Source: Candidatus Saccharimonadota bacterium
GTDB taxonomy: Bacteria > Patescibacteriota > Saccharimonadia > Saccharimonadales > Saccharimonadaceae
Assembly: GCA_017515105.1 (NCBI GenBank)
Contig: JAFWHO010000002.1
Location: 55,463 to 119,462, forward strand
DNA: 64,000 bases
Direction: 5' to 3'
The translations under genes were made by a program, and so were the position numbers. Under the pieces are notes generated by a model. The model made no database searches, was not told the origin of the DNA, and saw only the letters and a list, made by a program, of their open reading frames with translations. Every line of letters starts with the position of its first letter. Within the stretch, counting starts at the first letter, position 1. Positions 8,361 through 17,115 of the stretch are shown in pieces.

Positions 8361-8416
8361 AACAACCCTACCACTCCCCCTCAAAAATCTCAACCCCAAG
8401 AAAATTCTTATGCAAA
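8361..8416 (-). pseudogene. 3' end fragment of a lost gene, copy 2
   Basis: This is the second copy of the 56-bp remnant. On the minus strand the frame reads GLWVALLHKNFLGVEIFEGEW then TAG. Some coding sequence survives upstream (about 8419-8455), but no start is visible. Confidence 0.55.
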
Positions 8417-8453
8417 AGTGCAACCCATAGACCACCACCCCAGCCAAATATGG

Positions 8454-8459
8454 TATAAT
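8454..8459 (+). promoter_or_regulatory. Extended -10 of paralogue B
   Basis: TGG TATAAT lies 36 nt upstream of the ATG at 8496. No good -35 is visible. Confidence 0.5.
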
Positions 8460-8495
8460 ACACAAATACATTTTAAAAAGGGAGGAGCACTTTAA

Positions 8496-8969
8496 ATGAA
8501 AGAAGTCAAAACAAACAGGAGACTAACACGAAGTAGCCTCAACAAAATGAGCTACGAAGAGTTAATCCAGCAATGGGCCTTTTATGCATCAAAAATCTGC
8601 AATGATCCTAACAACAAGAAGCTGCATAAGAACATCGGGCTGATCCGAGCGAGAATTGATCGATTTGAAGATCAAAAGCCATTCCTGGAAAAAGTCGAAG
8701 ATCTCGGGGTAAAAGGAGTTATCACGCCATGGGGCATAGTTTTCGAATTCTTGTTCTATGAACTTAACAGATTCGGCGATAAAGACAAAGAACTCCTTCG
8801 TCACATAAGGCAAAACGACCTGGAGCGATACATCCACGACTACATCATGCCTCTCATTTCCGAGAAAACACGGCAGCTGATTACCGACAGCACCATTCAT
8901 GATGTTGCTACGGAATTAAAAGCACCAGTCCTCAAATACTATCAAAACAAAGAGGTCAGAGTCTTCTAG
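8496..8969 (+). CDS. Small protein of unknown function, paralogue B
   Basis: This 157-residue soluble protein belongs to the same family as those at 7004 and 9111. Shared positions include M-S-Y-E-E-L...W, LIRARI, the PF-L-EKV--LG-KGVITPW core (about residues 67-85), EF..Y.L...G, and YI...I.P then RQLIT..I.DV. A strong GGGAGGAG site precedes the start and a terminator follows. The function is unknown. Confidence 0.8.
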   Translation: MKEVKTNRRLTRSSLNKMSYEELIQQWAFYASKICNDPNNKKLHKNIGLIRARIDRFEDQKPFLEKVEDLGVKGVITPWGIVFEFLFYELNRFGDKDKELLRHIRQNDLERYIHDYIMPLISEKTRQLITDSTIHDVATELKAPVLKYYQNKEVRVF

Positions 8970-8981
8970 TCAAACGACTTT

Positions 8982-9009
8982 AAACCCCCTAGCGCAAGTT
9001 AGGGGGTTT
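8982..9009. terminator. Terminator after paralogue B
   Basis: The arms AAACCCCCTA and TAGGGGGTTT are followed by T-residues. Confidence 0.85.
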
Positions 9010-9066
9010 TCCATGCAAAACACACCCCACCACCCCACATACTTGTATTCCCGATATGAATCAGTA

Positions 9067-9072
9067 TATAAT
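9067..9072 (+). promoter_or_regulatory. -10 of paralogue C
   Basis: TATAAT lies only 2 nt before an in-frame ATG at 9075, so that ATG would be upstream of the transcript start. This supports the ATG at 9111 as the real start. Confidence 0.55.
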
Positions 9073-9110
9073 ATATGCAAACAAAAAAAGAACAAGGGGA
9101 GGTGTACATT

Positions 9111-9566
9111 ATGTCAGAAAAAGAAGATCGTAAGTTCCTTAAAAGCCTCAAAAGATTAGACAAGCAAGAACTTGCTTTGCTCTGGAGTAACTATACAATA
9201 GCTGCAGAAGCGAACGAGAACGGAAACAGCCAAGATGTCGAACGCGCAATAGTAATCAGGACACAGCTCGAAAAAATGGGCGAGCAGGGATTCTTCCTCG
9301 ATTATGTCGCCAATAAGGCAGCGAAAGGTATCATCGGACCAAGCACTGCGCTTTATGAGTATGCAATATATCAATTGCGAAAAGATGGGAAAACCGCCAA
9401 AGACATCCTCCAAAGCATAGAGGAAAACAGCATCGGTGAGTATATCTTTAAAAAAGTTATGACAAAAGTCCCCGCCGACGTGGTGGATATAATCACCGCA
9501 GAAGACATAGAAAAAGTCATAATCGATCTATATACCGCCACGCTCAATTACATGAAATACAGCTAA
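9111..9566 (+). CDS. Small protein of unknown function, paralogue C
   Basis: This 151-residue protein is the third member of the family. It keeps LDKQELALLW, VIRTQLEKM, FF.DYV...A.KGIIGPS (the W of the core is lost), EYAIYQL..DGK, EYIFKKVM and IITAEDIEKV. The AAGGGGAGGTGTACATT leader before the ATG resembles that of paralogue A, so the duplications included the ribosome binding site. It has its own promoter and terminator. Confidence 0.8.
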   Translation: MSEKEDRKFLKSLKRLDKQELALLWSNYTIAAEANENGNSQDVERAIVIRTQLEKMGEQGFFLDYVANKAAKGIIGPSTALYEYAIYQLRKDGKTAKDILQSIEENSIGEYIFKKVMTKVPADVVDIITAEDIEKVIIDLYTATLNYMKYS

Positions 9567-9590
9567 AAGGCAACTTTTCGAAACTTCCAT

Positions 9591-9616
9591 AAACCCCTGG
9601 CAGAAGCTAGGGGTTT
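9591..9616 (+). terminator. Terminator after paralogue C
   Basis: The arms AAACCCCT and AGGGGTTT are followed by T-residues. It also lies just past the end of the convergent sugar transferase gene. Confidence 0.8.
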
Positions 9617-9635
9617 TGTCATGCAAGAACTAATT

Positions 9636-10211
9636 CTAAGCTTTTACACCTTCGCTCTTAAAGGCTTTCGCAAATGTCCCAAAGAAACACTTACAATCCA
9701 ATCTGAAGCTTAGATTCTTCACATATTCGCCATCAAGCTCAGCCTTTTTCTTTTCCGAAAGATCATCGCGCCCACTAATTTGTGCCAGGCCACTTAGCCC
9801 CGGACGCACATCGTTCGCATGAGTTTTTTCACGCAACTTAATTAGCTCTTTTTGGTTCCATAATGCCGGACGCGGCCCAATAAAACTCATCTGCCCAACC
9901 AAGATATTAAAAATCTGCGGCAACTCATCAAGACTAGTTTTGCGAAGTACTCTCCCAATACTAGTAATGTATTGCTCCGGATTCTTTAACTTATCGGTCG
10001 GAACATCAGGAGTATCGACCTTCATCGTCCTAAACTTCATTATTCTGAAATATTTCTTATTCCTACCAAATCTCTTTTGCATAAAGAAAACAGGGCCCGG
10101 ATCAGTAACCACAATAATAAGCGAGATAACGATTATTGGAATAAGTAAAATAACAATAGCAAGAATAGAGATAACGATGTCAATCAATCGCTTAAAGAAA
10201 GACTTATACAT
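9636..10211 (-). CDS. Undecaprenyl-phosphate sugar phosphotransferase (PglC/WcaJ type)
   Basis: The protein has 191 residues: one N-terminal membrane or re-entrant segment (about 10-36) and the bacterial sugar transferase catalytic part with GRNKKYFRIMKFRTM, TSLDELPQIFNIL, SFIGPRPALWNQ and RPGLSGLAQISGRD. It starts repeat-unit assembly by moving a sugar phosphate to the lipid carrier. It is the short, PglC-like form without the extra membrane helices. Its start overlaps the end of the upstream dehydratase gene by 8 bases. Confidence 0.93.
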   Translation of the reverse strand: MYKSFFKRLIDIVISILAIVILLIPIIVISLIIVVTDPGPVFFMQKRFGRNKKYFRIMKFRTMKVDTPDVPTDKLKNPEQYITSIGRVLRKTSLDELPQIFNILVGQMSFIGPRPALWNQKELIKLREKTHANDVRPGLSGLAQISGRDDLSEKKKAELDGEYVKNLSFRLDCKCFFGTFAKAFKSEGVKA

Positions 10212-12075
10212 TCTTTCCCTTCTTCACCTTATAGGTATCAACAATTTTCGCAGTGCGTTCTTTGATATCATCCAAGTTATGTTCAGCCGAATCAATCAGT
10301 TTATCAAGATTGCTAAGGAAATTCTTATCAATTTTAATTGGCTGACCAATATGAATCAACTTATTCGGAGTCTCTTTCAGACCTTCTTCGTCCATCAGCA
10401 TCTCTTCGTAAAGCTTCTCGCCTGGACGAAGCCCAGTAATCTTAATCTTGATATCCTTGCCCGGCTCGTATCCTTTGTAACGAATAATCTTCTTAGCGAG
10501 ATCATAAATTTTCACCGGCTTGCCCATATCTAGTACAAATATTTCTCCGCCCTCAGCATACACACCAGCCTGGAGAATTAGACTCACCGCTTCCGGAATT
10601 GTCATAAAGTATCTAGTAATATCCTTGTGTGTTACCGTTACCGGCCCACCTTCTTCAATCTGCTTTAAGAATAGAGGAATCACCGAGCCATTACTACCAA
10701 GTACGTTACCAAATCTCACAGCAACATAATCAGTCTTGGATTTCTTATCATAAGTCTGCACAATCATTTCACAAATACGCTTCGATGCACCCATGATATT
10801 GGTCGGTCGTACGGCTTTGTCCGTACTAACTAGAAGAAATTTTTCCGCTCCATATTTATCAGCAAGTTTCACAGTATTAAGCGTGCCAAGGCAGTTATTC
10901 TTAATCGCTTCGTTTGGGCTGACTTCCATCAAAGGCACATGCTTGTGAGCCGCCGCATGATAAACCTGATCCGGACGATACTTAATAAATACTTTCTCAA
11001 GCCTTGCGTAGTCTCGTACCGAACCGACAATCGTTTGCAAATTAAGCTCCGGATAATTACGATAAAGCTCTTGTTGAATATCATAGGCATTATTCTCATA
11101 AATATCAAAAATAATAAGGAGTTTCGGTTTCGCTTTCGCAATCTGGCGACAAAGCTCCGAGCCAATCGAACCACCACCGCCAGTCACTAAGATTGTTTTA
11201 CCCGTCAAGTTATTAGTGATTTCGTCATTATTCACCACGATCTGATCACGACCCAGGAAATCTTCATACTTAATCGGACGAATCTGCTTAACGATATTAC
11301 TCGTCTTTTGGTTCATAGTAAGATATATGGACGGCAAAATCTGAATCTGGCATTTTGTCTTCTGGCACTCGTTTACAATCTTTGCAATATCTTCCTTACT
11401 CGCGGAAGGAATTGCAATAATGATCTCCTCAATCCCATATTTCTCTACAGATTCCTGAATCTTATGATAATTCCCCACAATTCTAATTCCACGAATCCTT
11501 GATCCTTGTTTTTGCTTGTCGTCATCAATAATACAGCGCACCCGCGTATTACCATATTCGCCATTTCGATTAATTTCATCAATCAAAATACGTGCCGCCT
11601 CACCACCACCAACGATCATCGTATTCTTGGATCGATCTTTTTTCGAAAGAGAATGCACCACTGTGCGCCCAATCCTATACGAGAATCTCACGCCACCAGC
11701 AAAGAACATCAAAAGAAACGCAAACAAGAACCAAAAACTTCTAGGTAACGGCAATCCCGCGATATGTTTATAAAGATAAATCAATACACCAGAACCAATA
11801 CAAGCCCACACCACCGTAATAGATTCTGAGACAGATGCATATTTCCAAATAGAAGTATAAAGTCCTGACAAAGCAAAAATAGCAATAGTAAAGATAATAT
11901 CAAGCGGTAAATAATAGACAATGGAGTCCCAGAAATCATTTGGAACCGGCTGAAAGTCAAAGCGAATCAAAAGAGATAAAGCAGAAGCAAACACAATAGC
12001 AAGAATATCAAAAACAACCAGGACCATAATCCTAGGGATCTTTTTATTGAAAAAAACTTTTACTTTTCTGCCCAT
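10204..12075 (-). CDS. CapD/PglF-like nucleotide-sugar 4,6-dehydratase
   Basis: The protein has 623 residues. Four membrane helices (to about 130) are followed by a Rossmann-like domain (about 145-260) and the catalytic short-chain dehydrogenase domain with VTGGGGSIGSEL (about 297-308), KHVPLME and STDKAVRPTNIMGASKR, where Met replaces the usual Tyr as in PglF/FlaA1. It should make UDP-4-keto-6-deoxy-HexNAc, the precursor for the first sugar moved by the neighbouring transferase. The start follows a weak GGAG site. Confidence 0.92.
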   Translation of the reverse strand: MGRKVKVFFNKKIPRIMVLVVFDILAIVFASALSLLIRFDFQPVPNDFWDSIVYYLPLDIIFTIAIFALSGLYTSIWKYASVSESITVVWACIGSGVLIYLYKHIAGLPLPRSFWFLFAFLLMFFAGGVRFSYRIGRTVVHSLSKKDRSKNTMIVGGGEAARILIDEINRNGEYGNTRVRCIIDDDKQKQGSRIRGIRIVGNYHKIQESVEKYGIEEIIIAIPSASKEDIAKIVNECQKTKCQIQILPSIYLTMNQKTSNIVKQIRPIKYEDFLGRDQIVVNNDEITNNLTGKTILVTGGGGSIGSELCRQIAKAKPKLLIIFDIYENNAYDIQQELYRNYPELNLQTIVGSVRDYARLEKVFIKYRPDQVYHAAAHKHVPLMEVSPNEAIKNNCLGTLNTVKLADKYGAEKFLLVSTDKAVRPTNIMGASKRICEMIVQTYDKKSKTDYVAVRFGNVLGSNGSVIPLFLKQIEEGGPVTVTHKDITRYFMTIPEAVSLILQAGVYAEGGEIFVLDMGKPVKIYDLAKKIIRYKGYEPGKDIKIKITGLRPGEKLYEEMLMDEEGLKETPNKLIHIGQPIKIDKNFLSNLDKLIDSAEHNLDDIKERTAKIVDTYKVKKGKNV

Positions 12076-12201
12076 TTTGCTTAAATAAGCTCCAACTTAA
12101 CTCTACTTTTAAAGCTCAAAAAATCGCTTTACTACCTGTTATTTTATAACAAAATGGCAATTTTTGCAATTGCTTATGGTTAAATTTAGGCAAAAAAATT
12201 T

Positions 12202-12254
12202 TGTCGCAAAACTGTCGCAAAAAGTGTCGCAAAACTGTCGCAATATGATATAAT
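12202..12254 (+). promoter_or_regulatory. Fic promoter with four direct repeats
   Basis: TGTCGCAA occurs at 12202, 12213, 12225 and 12236, that is every 11-12 bp, about one helical turn. The third copy covers the -35 position and the -10 TATAAT is at 12249-12254. The ATG follows 6 nt later, predicting a leaderless mRNA. The array looks like an operator. Confidence 0.7.
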
Positions 12255-12260
12255 ATAAAT

Positions 12261-13316
12261 ATGAACACGCCAAAATACATCATTACAGAGAAGGTCCGAA
12301 ACGATCTTCAAGATATAGAAAAACTAAAGGACAAAATCCGCGGTAGCCGCATCTTGCCAGAAGCTGAGGCTTCTATTCATTTGCGCGCTAGCGTCGAGAC
12401 AATCCACAGTTCTACCTCTATCGAAGGCAACCCCCTAGACGCCAACGAAGTCCGAGCAATCGTCACCTCAGACAAGCCTCTCACAAGAGAAGAATACGCG
12501 GAAATTGAAGTCCAAAACTACAAAAACGCTCTTGATTACATAGATAAACGTCGCCATGGCGATTCGGACATTACCCTCGAAGATATACTAGAATTACATC
12601 GCATCATCACGGATAAATTATTAAACAAAACACGTAACGGCAAGATCCGCAAAAATCCAGTCTATATCGAAAACCAAGACCACGAAATCCTCTATATCGC
12701 AGTAGAGCCAGAAAAAGTGGAAAATGAGCTGAGAGATTTACTAAAATGGGTTAAAGACAGTCAGTTTGTAATCCATCCGGTAATTGTTGCATCAATTATC
12801 CATTTTCGTATTGCTGCAATCCATCCATTCGCAGATGGCAACGGCCGCACCGCCCGCGCAGCAACTACGCTTTATCTCGCCCTAAATCAATGGGATTGTA
12901 ACGGCTCACTGGCACTTGATTCCTATTATGCGTCAGATCGCAAGGAGTATTATTCAGTCCTTCAACTGGTTAATGGCAAGAATTATACTACATCGAAAAA
13001 AGCCGACCTTACCCCATGGATCGAATACTTCACGAATGGATTTTTAACATCACTCCACGTCCTCGATGCAGAAATTAGAATTATTAACCTTGCCCTGCCA
13101 AGCGGTAAAAACTCCACCAATCTAGATCGCGAAAGCCAAGACATATTGAGCTACATATCCAAGTTCGGTTCAATCAGTATCTCCGAAGCCGAAACGATCC
13201 TACCAGAAACCAACCGCCGCAGCCTCCAAAGGCGACTAAAACAACTCGTAGACGACGGCTACCTAAAAATGGTCGGCGAAACCAGAGAAGTTAAATACAT
13301 AATTACAAATAATTGA
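12261..13316 (+). CDS. Fic/Doc-family protein with winged-helix C-terminus
   Basis: The protein has 351 residues. The Fic active-site motif HPFADGNGRTAR is at residues 188-199, intact with the catalytic His. An N-terminal inhibitory motif SSTSIEGN (about 50-57) matches class II Fic proteins that hold their own inhibitor helix. A winged-helix domain at about 285-350 could bind DNA. Most relatives AMPylate a protein target. The KAP NTPase gene starts 13 nt after its stop, so the two form a bicistron. The repeats at its promoter suggest self-control. Confidence 0.9.
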   Translation: MNTPKYIITEKVRNDLQDIEKLKDKIRGSRILPEAEASIHLRASVETIHSSTSIEGNPLDANEVRAIVTSDKPLTREEYAEIEVQNYKNALDYIDKRRHGDSDITLEDILELHRIITDKLLNKTRNGKIRKNPVYIENQDHEILYIAVEPEKVENELRDLLKWVKDSQFVIHPVIVASIIHFRIAAIHPFADGNGRTARAATTLYLALNQWDCNGSLALDSYYASDRKEYYSVLQLVNGKNYTTSKKADLTPWIEYFTNGFLTSLHVLDAEIRIINLALPSGKNSTNLDRESQDILSYISKFGSISISEAETILPETNRRSLQRRLKQLVDDGYLKMVGETREVKYIITNN

Positions 13317-13329
13317 GCAACGTAGAGAT

Positions 13330-14664
13330 ATGCCGAAACCATTATTTCTTAAACCAGAATTATTAGAAGAATCAATAAATGAAACTCCTTTAAAATTTCA
13401 ACAAGAGGAAATTGGGAGAATAGAAAAGAATCTAAGGCAAGATATCAAAACAAATAAATCTCTAATACTTGCATATTTAGGCCCATATGGCTCCGGAAAA
13501 AGTGTAACACTCAATAACGTATTTAAAAGACTACCAAAAGAATATATAAAGCTACAATTTGATATTTGGCAATGCCCAGATACAGAAAATATTTGGGAAA
13601 ATTTCCTCATCAAGCTATTATCGAGGATTAAACAAAAGAATCCTGATACCATATCAAAAATAGTTGCTGGTAAGAAAATAATTTGGCACAGGTTGATACT
13701 CGTTTCCATAATATCTATGCTAGTCTACACATTGTTATGGCTTCTATCAGAAACATATAAAGACAATGACTTTATAATGTTTTTAAAGGATTTCTCAACT
13801 AGTTTTTTACCAATCATTGTAGCGCTTACCGGAATTAGCCAAATTGTACCATTTTATAATACAAAAATTAAAAACCTACATCAATATGAAAAGGAAATAC
13901 GACATGCTATACAAAAGATAAAACATCCAATTGTCGTAATAATTGAAGACGTTGATCGCTCTGGCATAGCCGGACAAAGGTTCTTGGAGACACTGAAGTG
14001 CTTTATTCGCGATATAGAAAAACCACTAATAATAATCTGTCCACAAGAAAGTATATCGTTCGGGGAAACGACATACGAAACAAGTGGGGATTATAATATT
14101 TCAGCCCCAAGGCTAAATCGATCAATTAAAATATACGACGATGTACTATATAGTCGTATGACATCCGTACTATCGAATACTCAAATAAAACAATTTCTGG
14201 ACAAAGTTGGATGCACCGACGAAAGATTAAAAAAAACAATACTATTACTCAAGAACGCATGTATTGATCATTCCGTTTTAACCATAAGATCATTGAAGTT
14301 CATATTAAGGAACACTCTATCATTCATAGAAACAAACCCCGAACTGGACCCATCACTTGTTTTCTTCTTTTTGTCATATAAGTTTGTAAACGGAAAAAGG
14401 GCTGGGTTGGCAAGTTCATTAGTTAAAACGTTAGTAGAAGGCAATGCTAAACACACCATTGATGATAATGGACGAGAAACCAAACTGTTACTTCACTTAT
14501 TCAATATCAACCTCAACGATTATCCAAACGCGAATAATATCATCTTTGAATATTCCTTCCTGCAAAACAAAGATTACGACATCGTACAAATATGTGAAAC
14601 TGAAATCATATGTAATATCAATACAAAATACGAAGAATTACTGAAAATGATTTCTGCAAGGTAA
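13330..14664 (+). CDS. KAP-family P-loop NTPase, membrane-associated
   Basis: The protein has 444 residues. Walker A is GPYGSGKS at 51-58. Two membrane segments (about 120-141 and 152-176) lie between Walker A and Walker B (PIVVIIEDVDRSG, about 200), the standard KAP arrangement. KAP NTPases are membrane-linked and several take part in phage exclusion. The gene is visibly richer in A and T than its neighbours, with many ATA and AAA codons, which suggests transfer. It follows the Fic gene closely. The combination is unusual to me, so a joint function is only inferred. Confidence 0.8.
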   Translation: MPKPLFLKPELLEESINETPLKFQQEEIGRIEKNLRQDIKTNKSLILAYLGPYGSGKSVTLNNVFKRLPKEYIKLQFDIWQCPDTENIWENFLIKLLSRIKQKNPDTISKIVAGKKIIWHRLILVSIISMLVYTLLWLLSETYKDNDFIMFLKDFSTSFLPIIVALTGISQIVPFYNTKIKNLHQYEKEIRHAIQKIKHPIVVIIEDVDRSGIAGQRFLETLKCFIRDIEKPLIIICPQESISFGETTYETSGDYNISAPRLNRSIKIYDDVLYSRMTSVLSNTQIKQFLDKVGCTDERLKKTILLLKNACIDHSVLTIRSLKFILRNTLSFIETNPELDPSLVFFFLSYKFVNGKRAGLASSLVKTLVEGNAKHTIDDNGRETKLLLHLFNINLNDYPNANNIIFEYSFLQNKDYDIVQICETEIICNINTKYEELLKMISAR

Positions 14665-14708
14665 ACACTATTTAGATAATTTCATAAAGCAAATCGTCTT
14701 TCCAAAGT

Positions 14709-16028
14709 CTAGATTTCCACAACTTCACCGCCCAAGAAATCCTCCATCACTCCGCAAATGCCAAGCGATACATCCTTAGAAATTCGGTTATAATCCATCT
14801 CCTTATTCTGTGCCACTCTAGCGAAAGCAACTAATTCATACCTAATACCCTCGCCATCCAATTGATAAAAATATCGCTTATTCTCTTCTTGGTCTTCATA
14901 GCGCACCTCGAAATAATCCATTTTCCACCACGGCGCCGGGACATATATATATCCTTTTGTGCCAATTATAACAAGAGAACCTTCCGACTTAGCCCCTTCC
15001 GCAACCTTAATTGATGCCGTGGCCTTATCATAGATAAAGTCTACTTGGGTATAATAATCTTCGTGATTCCCTTTATCCTTAAACCTTGAAATAATCGTTT
15101 TGCTCTTATAGTTTGTTCCCAAAATATCAAATACGGGCAACATCGCGTTAGCACCCCAATCAAGAAGACTCTTAGTGCGTTTCAAATATTTCATACTAGT
15201 ACAAGTAGCTTCAACAGAAACAACATCACCTATCTTCCCGGATTTAACCAACAAAAGTAACCTTGCATAGGCCGTTGAATAAGCCGTCCTAATTGCATCC
15301 ATAAGAACGCATCCATTTTTGTCAGCCAAATCAAATAATTCTTCACACTGTTTTTTACTTAAAGCAACCGGTGATTCACAAAGCACATTCTTTTTTGCCT
15401 CAAGTGCTTTTTTAATATGTTCGTAATGCAAATCATGCTCAGATTTAATATATACCGCATCCGAATTCTTAATAATATCATCCAGATCATTGGTTACGAT
15501 ATCTAATTTCTGGATTTCATCACAAAACTTAGAGACATCCTCGGTGCAAATCCCATTTATTTCAACACCATTAACATACTTGTTTTCTTCATAAAACTTA
15601 TTTAAGAAAACCGGCGTCTCGCCAACCAGGCCAAGCTTTAGTTTACGGTCCTTTGATCTAAGTTGAGAGCTGGATACACCTTTCGTGCGATCCAGATACA
15701 CGACATCACAATAATCTTTCAAATAATCAAATTTGCCAACCCAGTCAGAACCAACGGTGAAACAATCTACGCCATAACGTTGTATATCATCAATCTTCTG
15801 TCCTTCATATTCCTCTACGATTATTTGATCGGCCAGGCCAGTCGCCTTCACTGCCGCCACTCGTTCCGCAAGCGGTTGTTGTACATTAATCTTCCCCCTA
15901 ATCTTATCAAAATCATCGCTAGTAATCCCCACAATCAGGTAATCCCCCAACTCCTTTGCTCTTTCAAGAAGTCTAATGTGACCATAGTGTAATAAGTCAA
16001 ACGTTCCATAAGTGATTACAGTTTTCAT
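14709..16028 (-). CDS. Cytidylyltransferase/Gfo-Idh-MocA dehydrogenase fusion
   Basis: The protein has 439 residues. Residues 1-130 are a TagD-like cytidylyltransferase (GTFDLLHYGH, then GITSDDF, and RTKGVSSSQLR). Residues 135-439 are a Gfo/Idh/MocA-type oxidoreductase with a Rossmann part and ALEAKKNVLCESPVA. The first half should activate a phosphorylated polyol or amino-alcohol with CTP; the second should oxidise or reduce a related compound. The start at 16028 has GGTGAAC upstream; a GTG four codons earlier overlaps that site. It is separated from the aminotransferase stop by one base. The exact substrate is not shown by the sequence. Confidence 0.85.
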   Translation of the reverse strand: MKTVITYGTFDLLHYGHIRLLERAKELGDYLIVGITSDDFDKIRGKINVQQPLAERVAAVKATGLADQIIVEEYEGQKIDDIQRYGVDCFTVGSDWVGKFDYLKDYCDVVYLDRTKGVSSSQLRSKDRKLKLGLVGETPVFLNKFYEENKYVNGVEINGICTEDVSKFCDEIQKLDIVTNDLDDIIKNSDAVYIKSEHDLHYEHIKKALEAKKNVLCESPVALSKKQCEELFDLADKNGCVLMDAIRTAYSTAYARLLLLVKSGKIGDVVSVEATCTSMKYLKRTKSLLDWGANAMLPVFDILGTNYKSKTIISRFKDKGNHEDYYTQVDFIYDKATASIKVAEGAKSEGSLVIIGTKGYIYVPAPWWKMDYFEVRYEDQEENKRYFYQLDGEGIRYELVAFARVAQNKEMDYNRISKDVSLGICGVMEDFLGGEVVEI

Positions 16029-16029
16029 T

Positions 16030-17112
16030 TCACAGTTCACCTTTACTCATTAAATCTTTAAACGCATTTATCAACTTATCATAATCATCAGTTGATAGAT
16101 CACCAATATGCCCTACGCGAAGTACTTCATCTTTTAAAGCTCCACCATTCGGACAAATCCAAATATTGTAATTATCTTTTAACTTCAGGAATATCTCGAA
16201 AGCACTTGCATTAATCGGATGGAGCGAAGTTACTGCATTGGATGGCGAAGAAGTAATCATCTCAAAAGGCAAATCTGCAATACCATTTCTGAAATACTCA
16301 GCCCTCGCCTTGGTCTTCTCAATTTCACTTTGCACCCCACCATTCTGTTCAATAGACTTCAAACGCACATTAATCTGCCTCAATATCCCCACAGCAGGAG
16401 TAAATGGAGTCTGTCCACGCTTCGCATTCTCCAGGGCTTCTTTCAAGGATAGATACATACACTTCGGCTCATTTTCATATGCCCTGTTAACGGCGCGTTC
16501 GCTCATAGTTATAATAGAGATTCCCGGCTGGCACGCCAACGCTTTCTGTGAACCAGTAATCATTGCGTCTATATTATGTTCGCTCATGCTCACATAATCA
16601 GCCAAAAATGCACTAATCGCGTCCACAATCAAAAACAACCCATTTTTCTTACAAAATTCGCTAATTAAATCAATATCATACAGAACGCCCGTTGAAGTCT
16701 CATGCAAATTAACAATAAAGGCAGTATATTCTTCAGGTTTTATTCTCTTCAAATGTTCTTCGGTAAGAGGTTCACCCACATCAAGTTTTATTTCATCATT
16801 ATCTACACTATAAAGATTACAAAGCTCCACAAAGCGTTGGCCAAATGATCCCCCATTCACGATGATGGCTTTATCTTCCTTTGTTAATAAATTTGCTACT
16901 ACTGATTCCATCGAGGCGGTACCAGAACCAGTAATAAAAACTGTCTTATAACCTTCACTAGCCCCCATAAACTTCTTGACAAGCGCCTCATTCTCAAACA
17001 TGGTGTTCGAAAACTCTTCTGTCCTAAAATATGGCACCTGCTCAGCACAAATATCCCTAATATTCTTCTCGCATTGTACTGGACCAACTGTAAAATTAAT
17101 CATTTCTTCCAT
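16030..17112 (-). CDS. Class V PLP-dependent aminotransferase
   Basis: The protein has 360 residues and resembles 2-aminoethylphosphonate-pyruvate and alanine-glyoxylate aminotransferases. It starts NFTVGPVQ, has the GSGTASMES phosphate-binding loop, VDAISAFLAD, and the Schiff-base lysine in TGSQKALACQPG. It lies between a GNAT gene and the cytidylyltransferase fusion, so it probably makes the amino group of a small molecule that is then activated with CTP. It may act on a phosphono- or a hydroxy-aldehyde; I cannot tell which. Confidence 0.87.
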   Translation of the reverse strand: MEEMINFTVGPVQCEKNIRDICAEQVPYFRTEEFSNTMFENEALVKKFMGASEGYKTVFITGSGTASMESVVANLLTKEDKAIIVNGGSFGQRFVELCNLYSVDNDEIKLDVGEPLTEEHLKRIKPEEYTAFIVNLHETSTGVLYDIDLISEFCKKNGLFLIVDAISAFLADYVSMSEHNIDAMITGSQKALACQPGISIITMSERAVNRAYENEPKCMYLSLKEALENAKRGQTPFTPAVGILRQINVRLKSIEQNGGVQSEIEKTKARAEYFRNGIADLPFEMITSSPSNAVTSLHPINASAFEIFLKLKDNYNIWICPNGGALKDEVLRVGHIGDLSTDDYDKLINAFKDLMSKGEL

Positions 17113-17115
17113 ATA

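Noticed and set aside
9075..9110. Upstream start for paralogue C
   Set aside because: That ATG lies 2 nt after the -10 box, before the expected transcript start, and the strong ribosome binding site belongs to the ATG at 9111.
13398..13709. 103-residue frame on the minus strand inside the KAP gene
   Set aside because: It is a shadow of the KAP coding sequence; the plus frame carries the Walker motifs and context.
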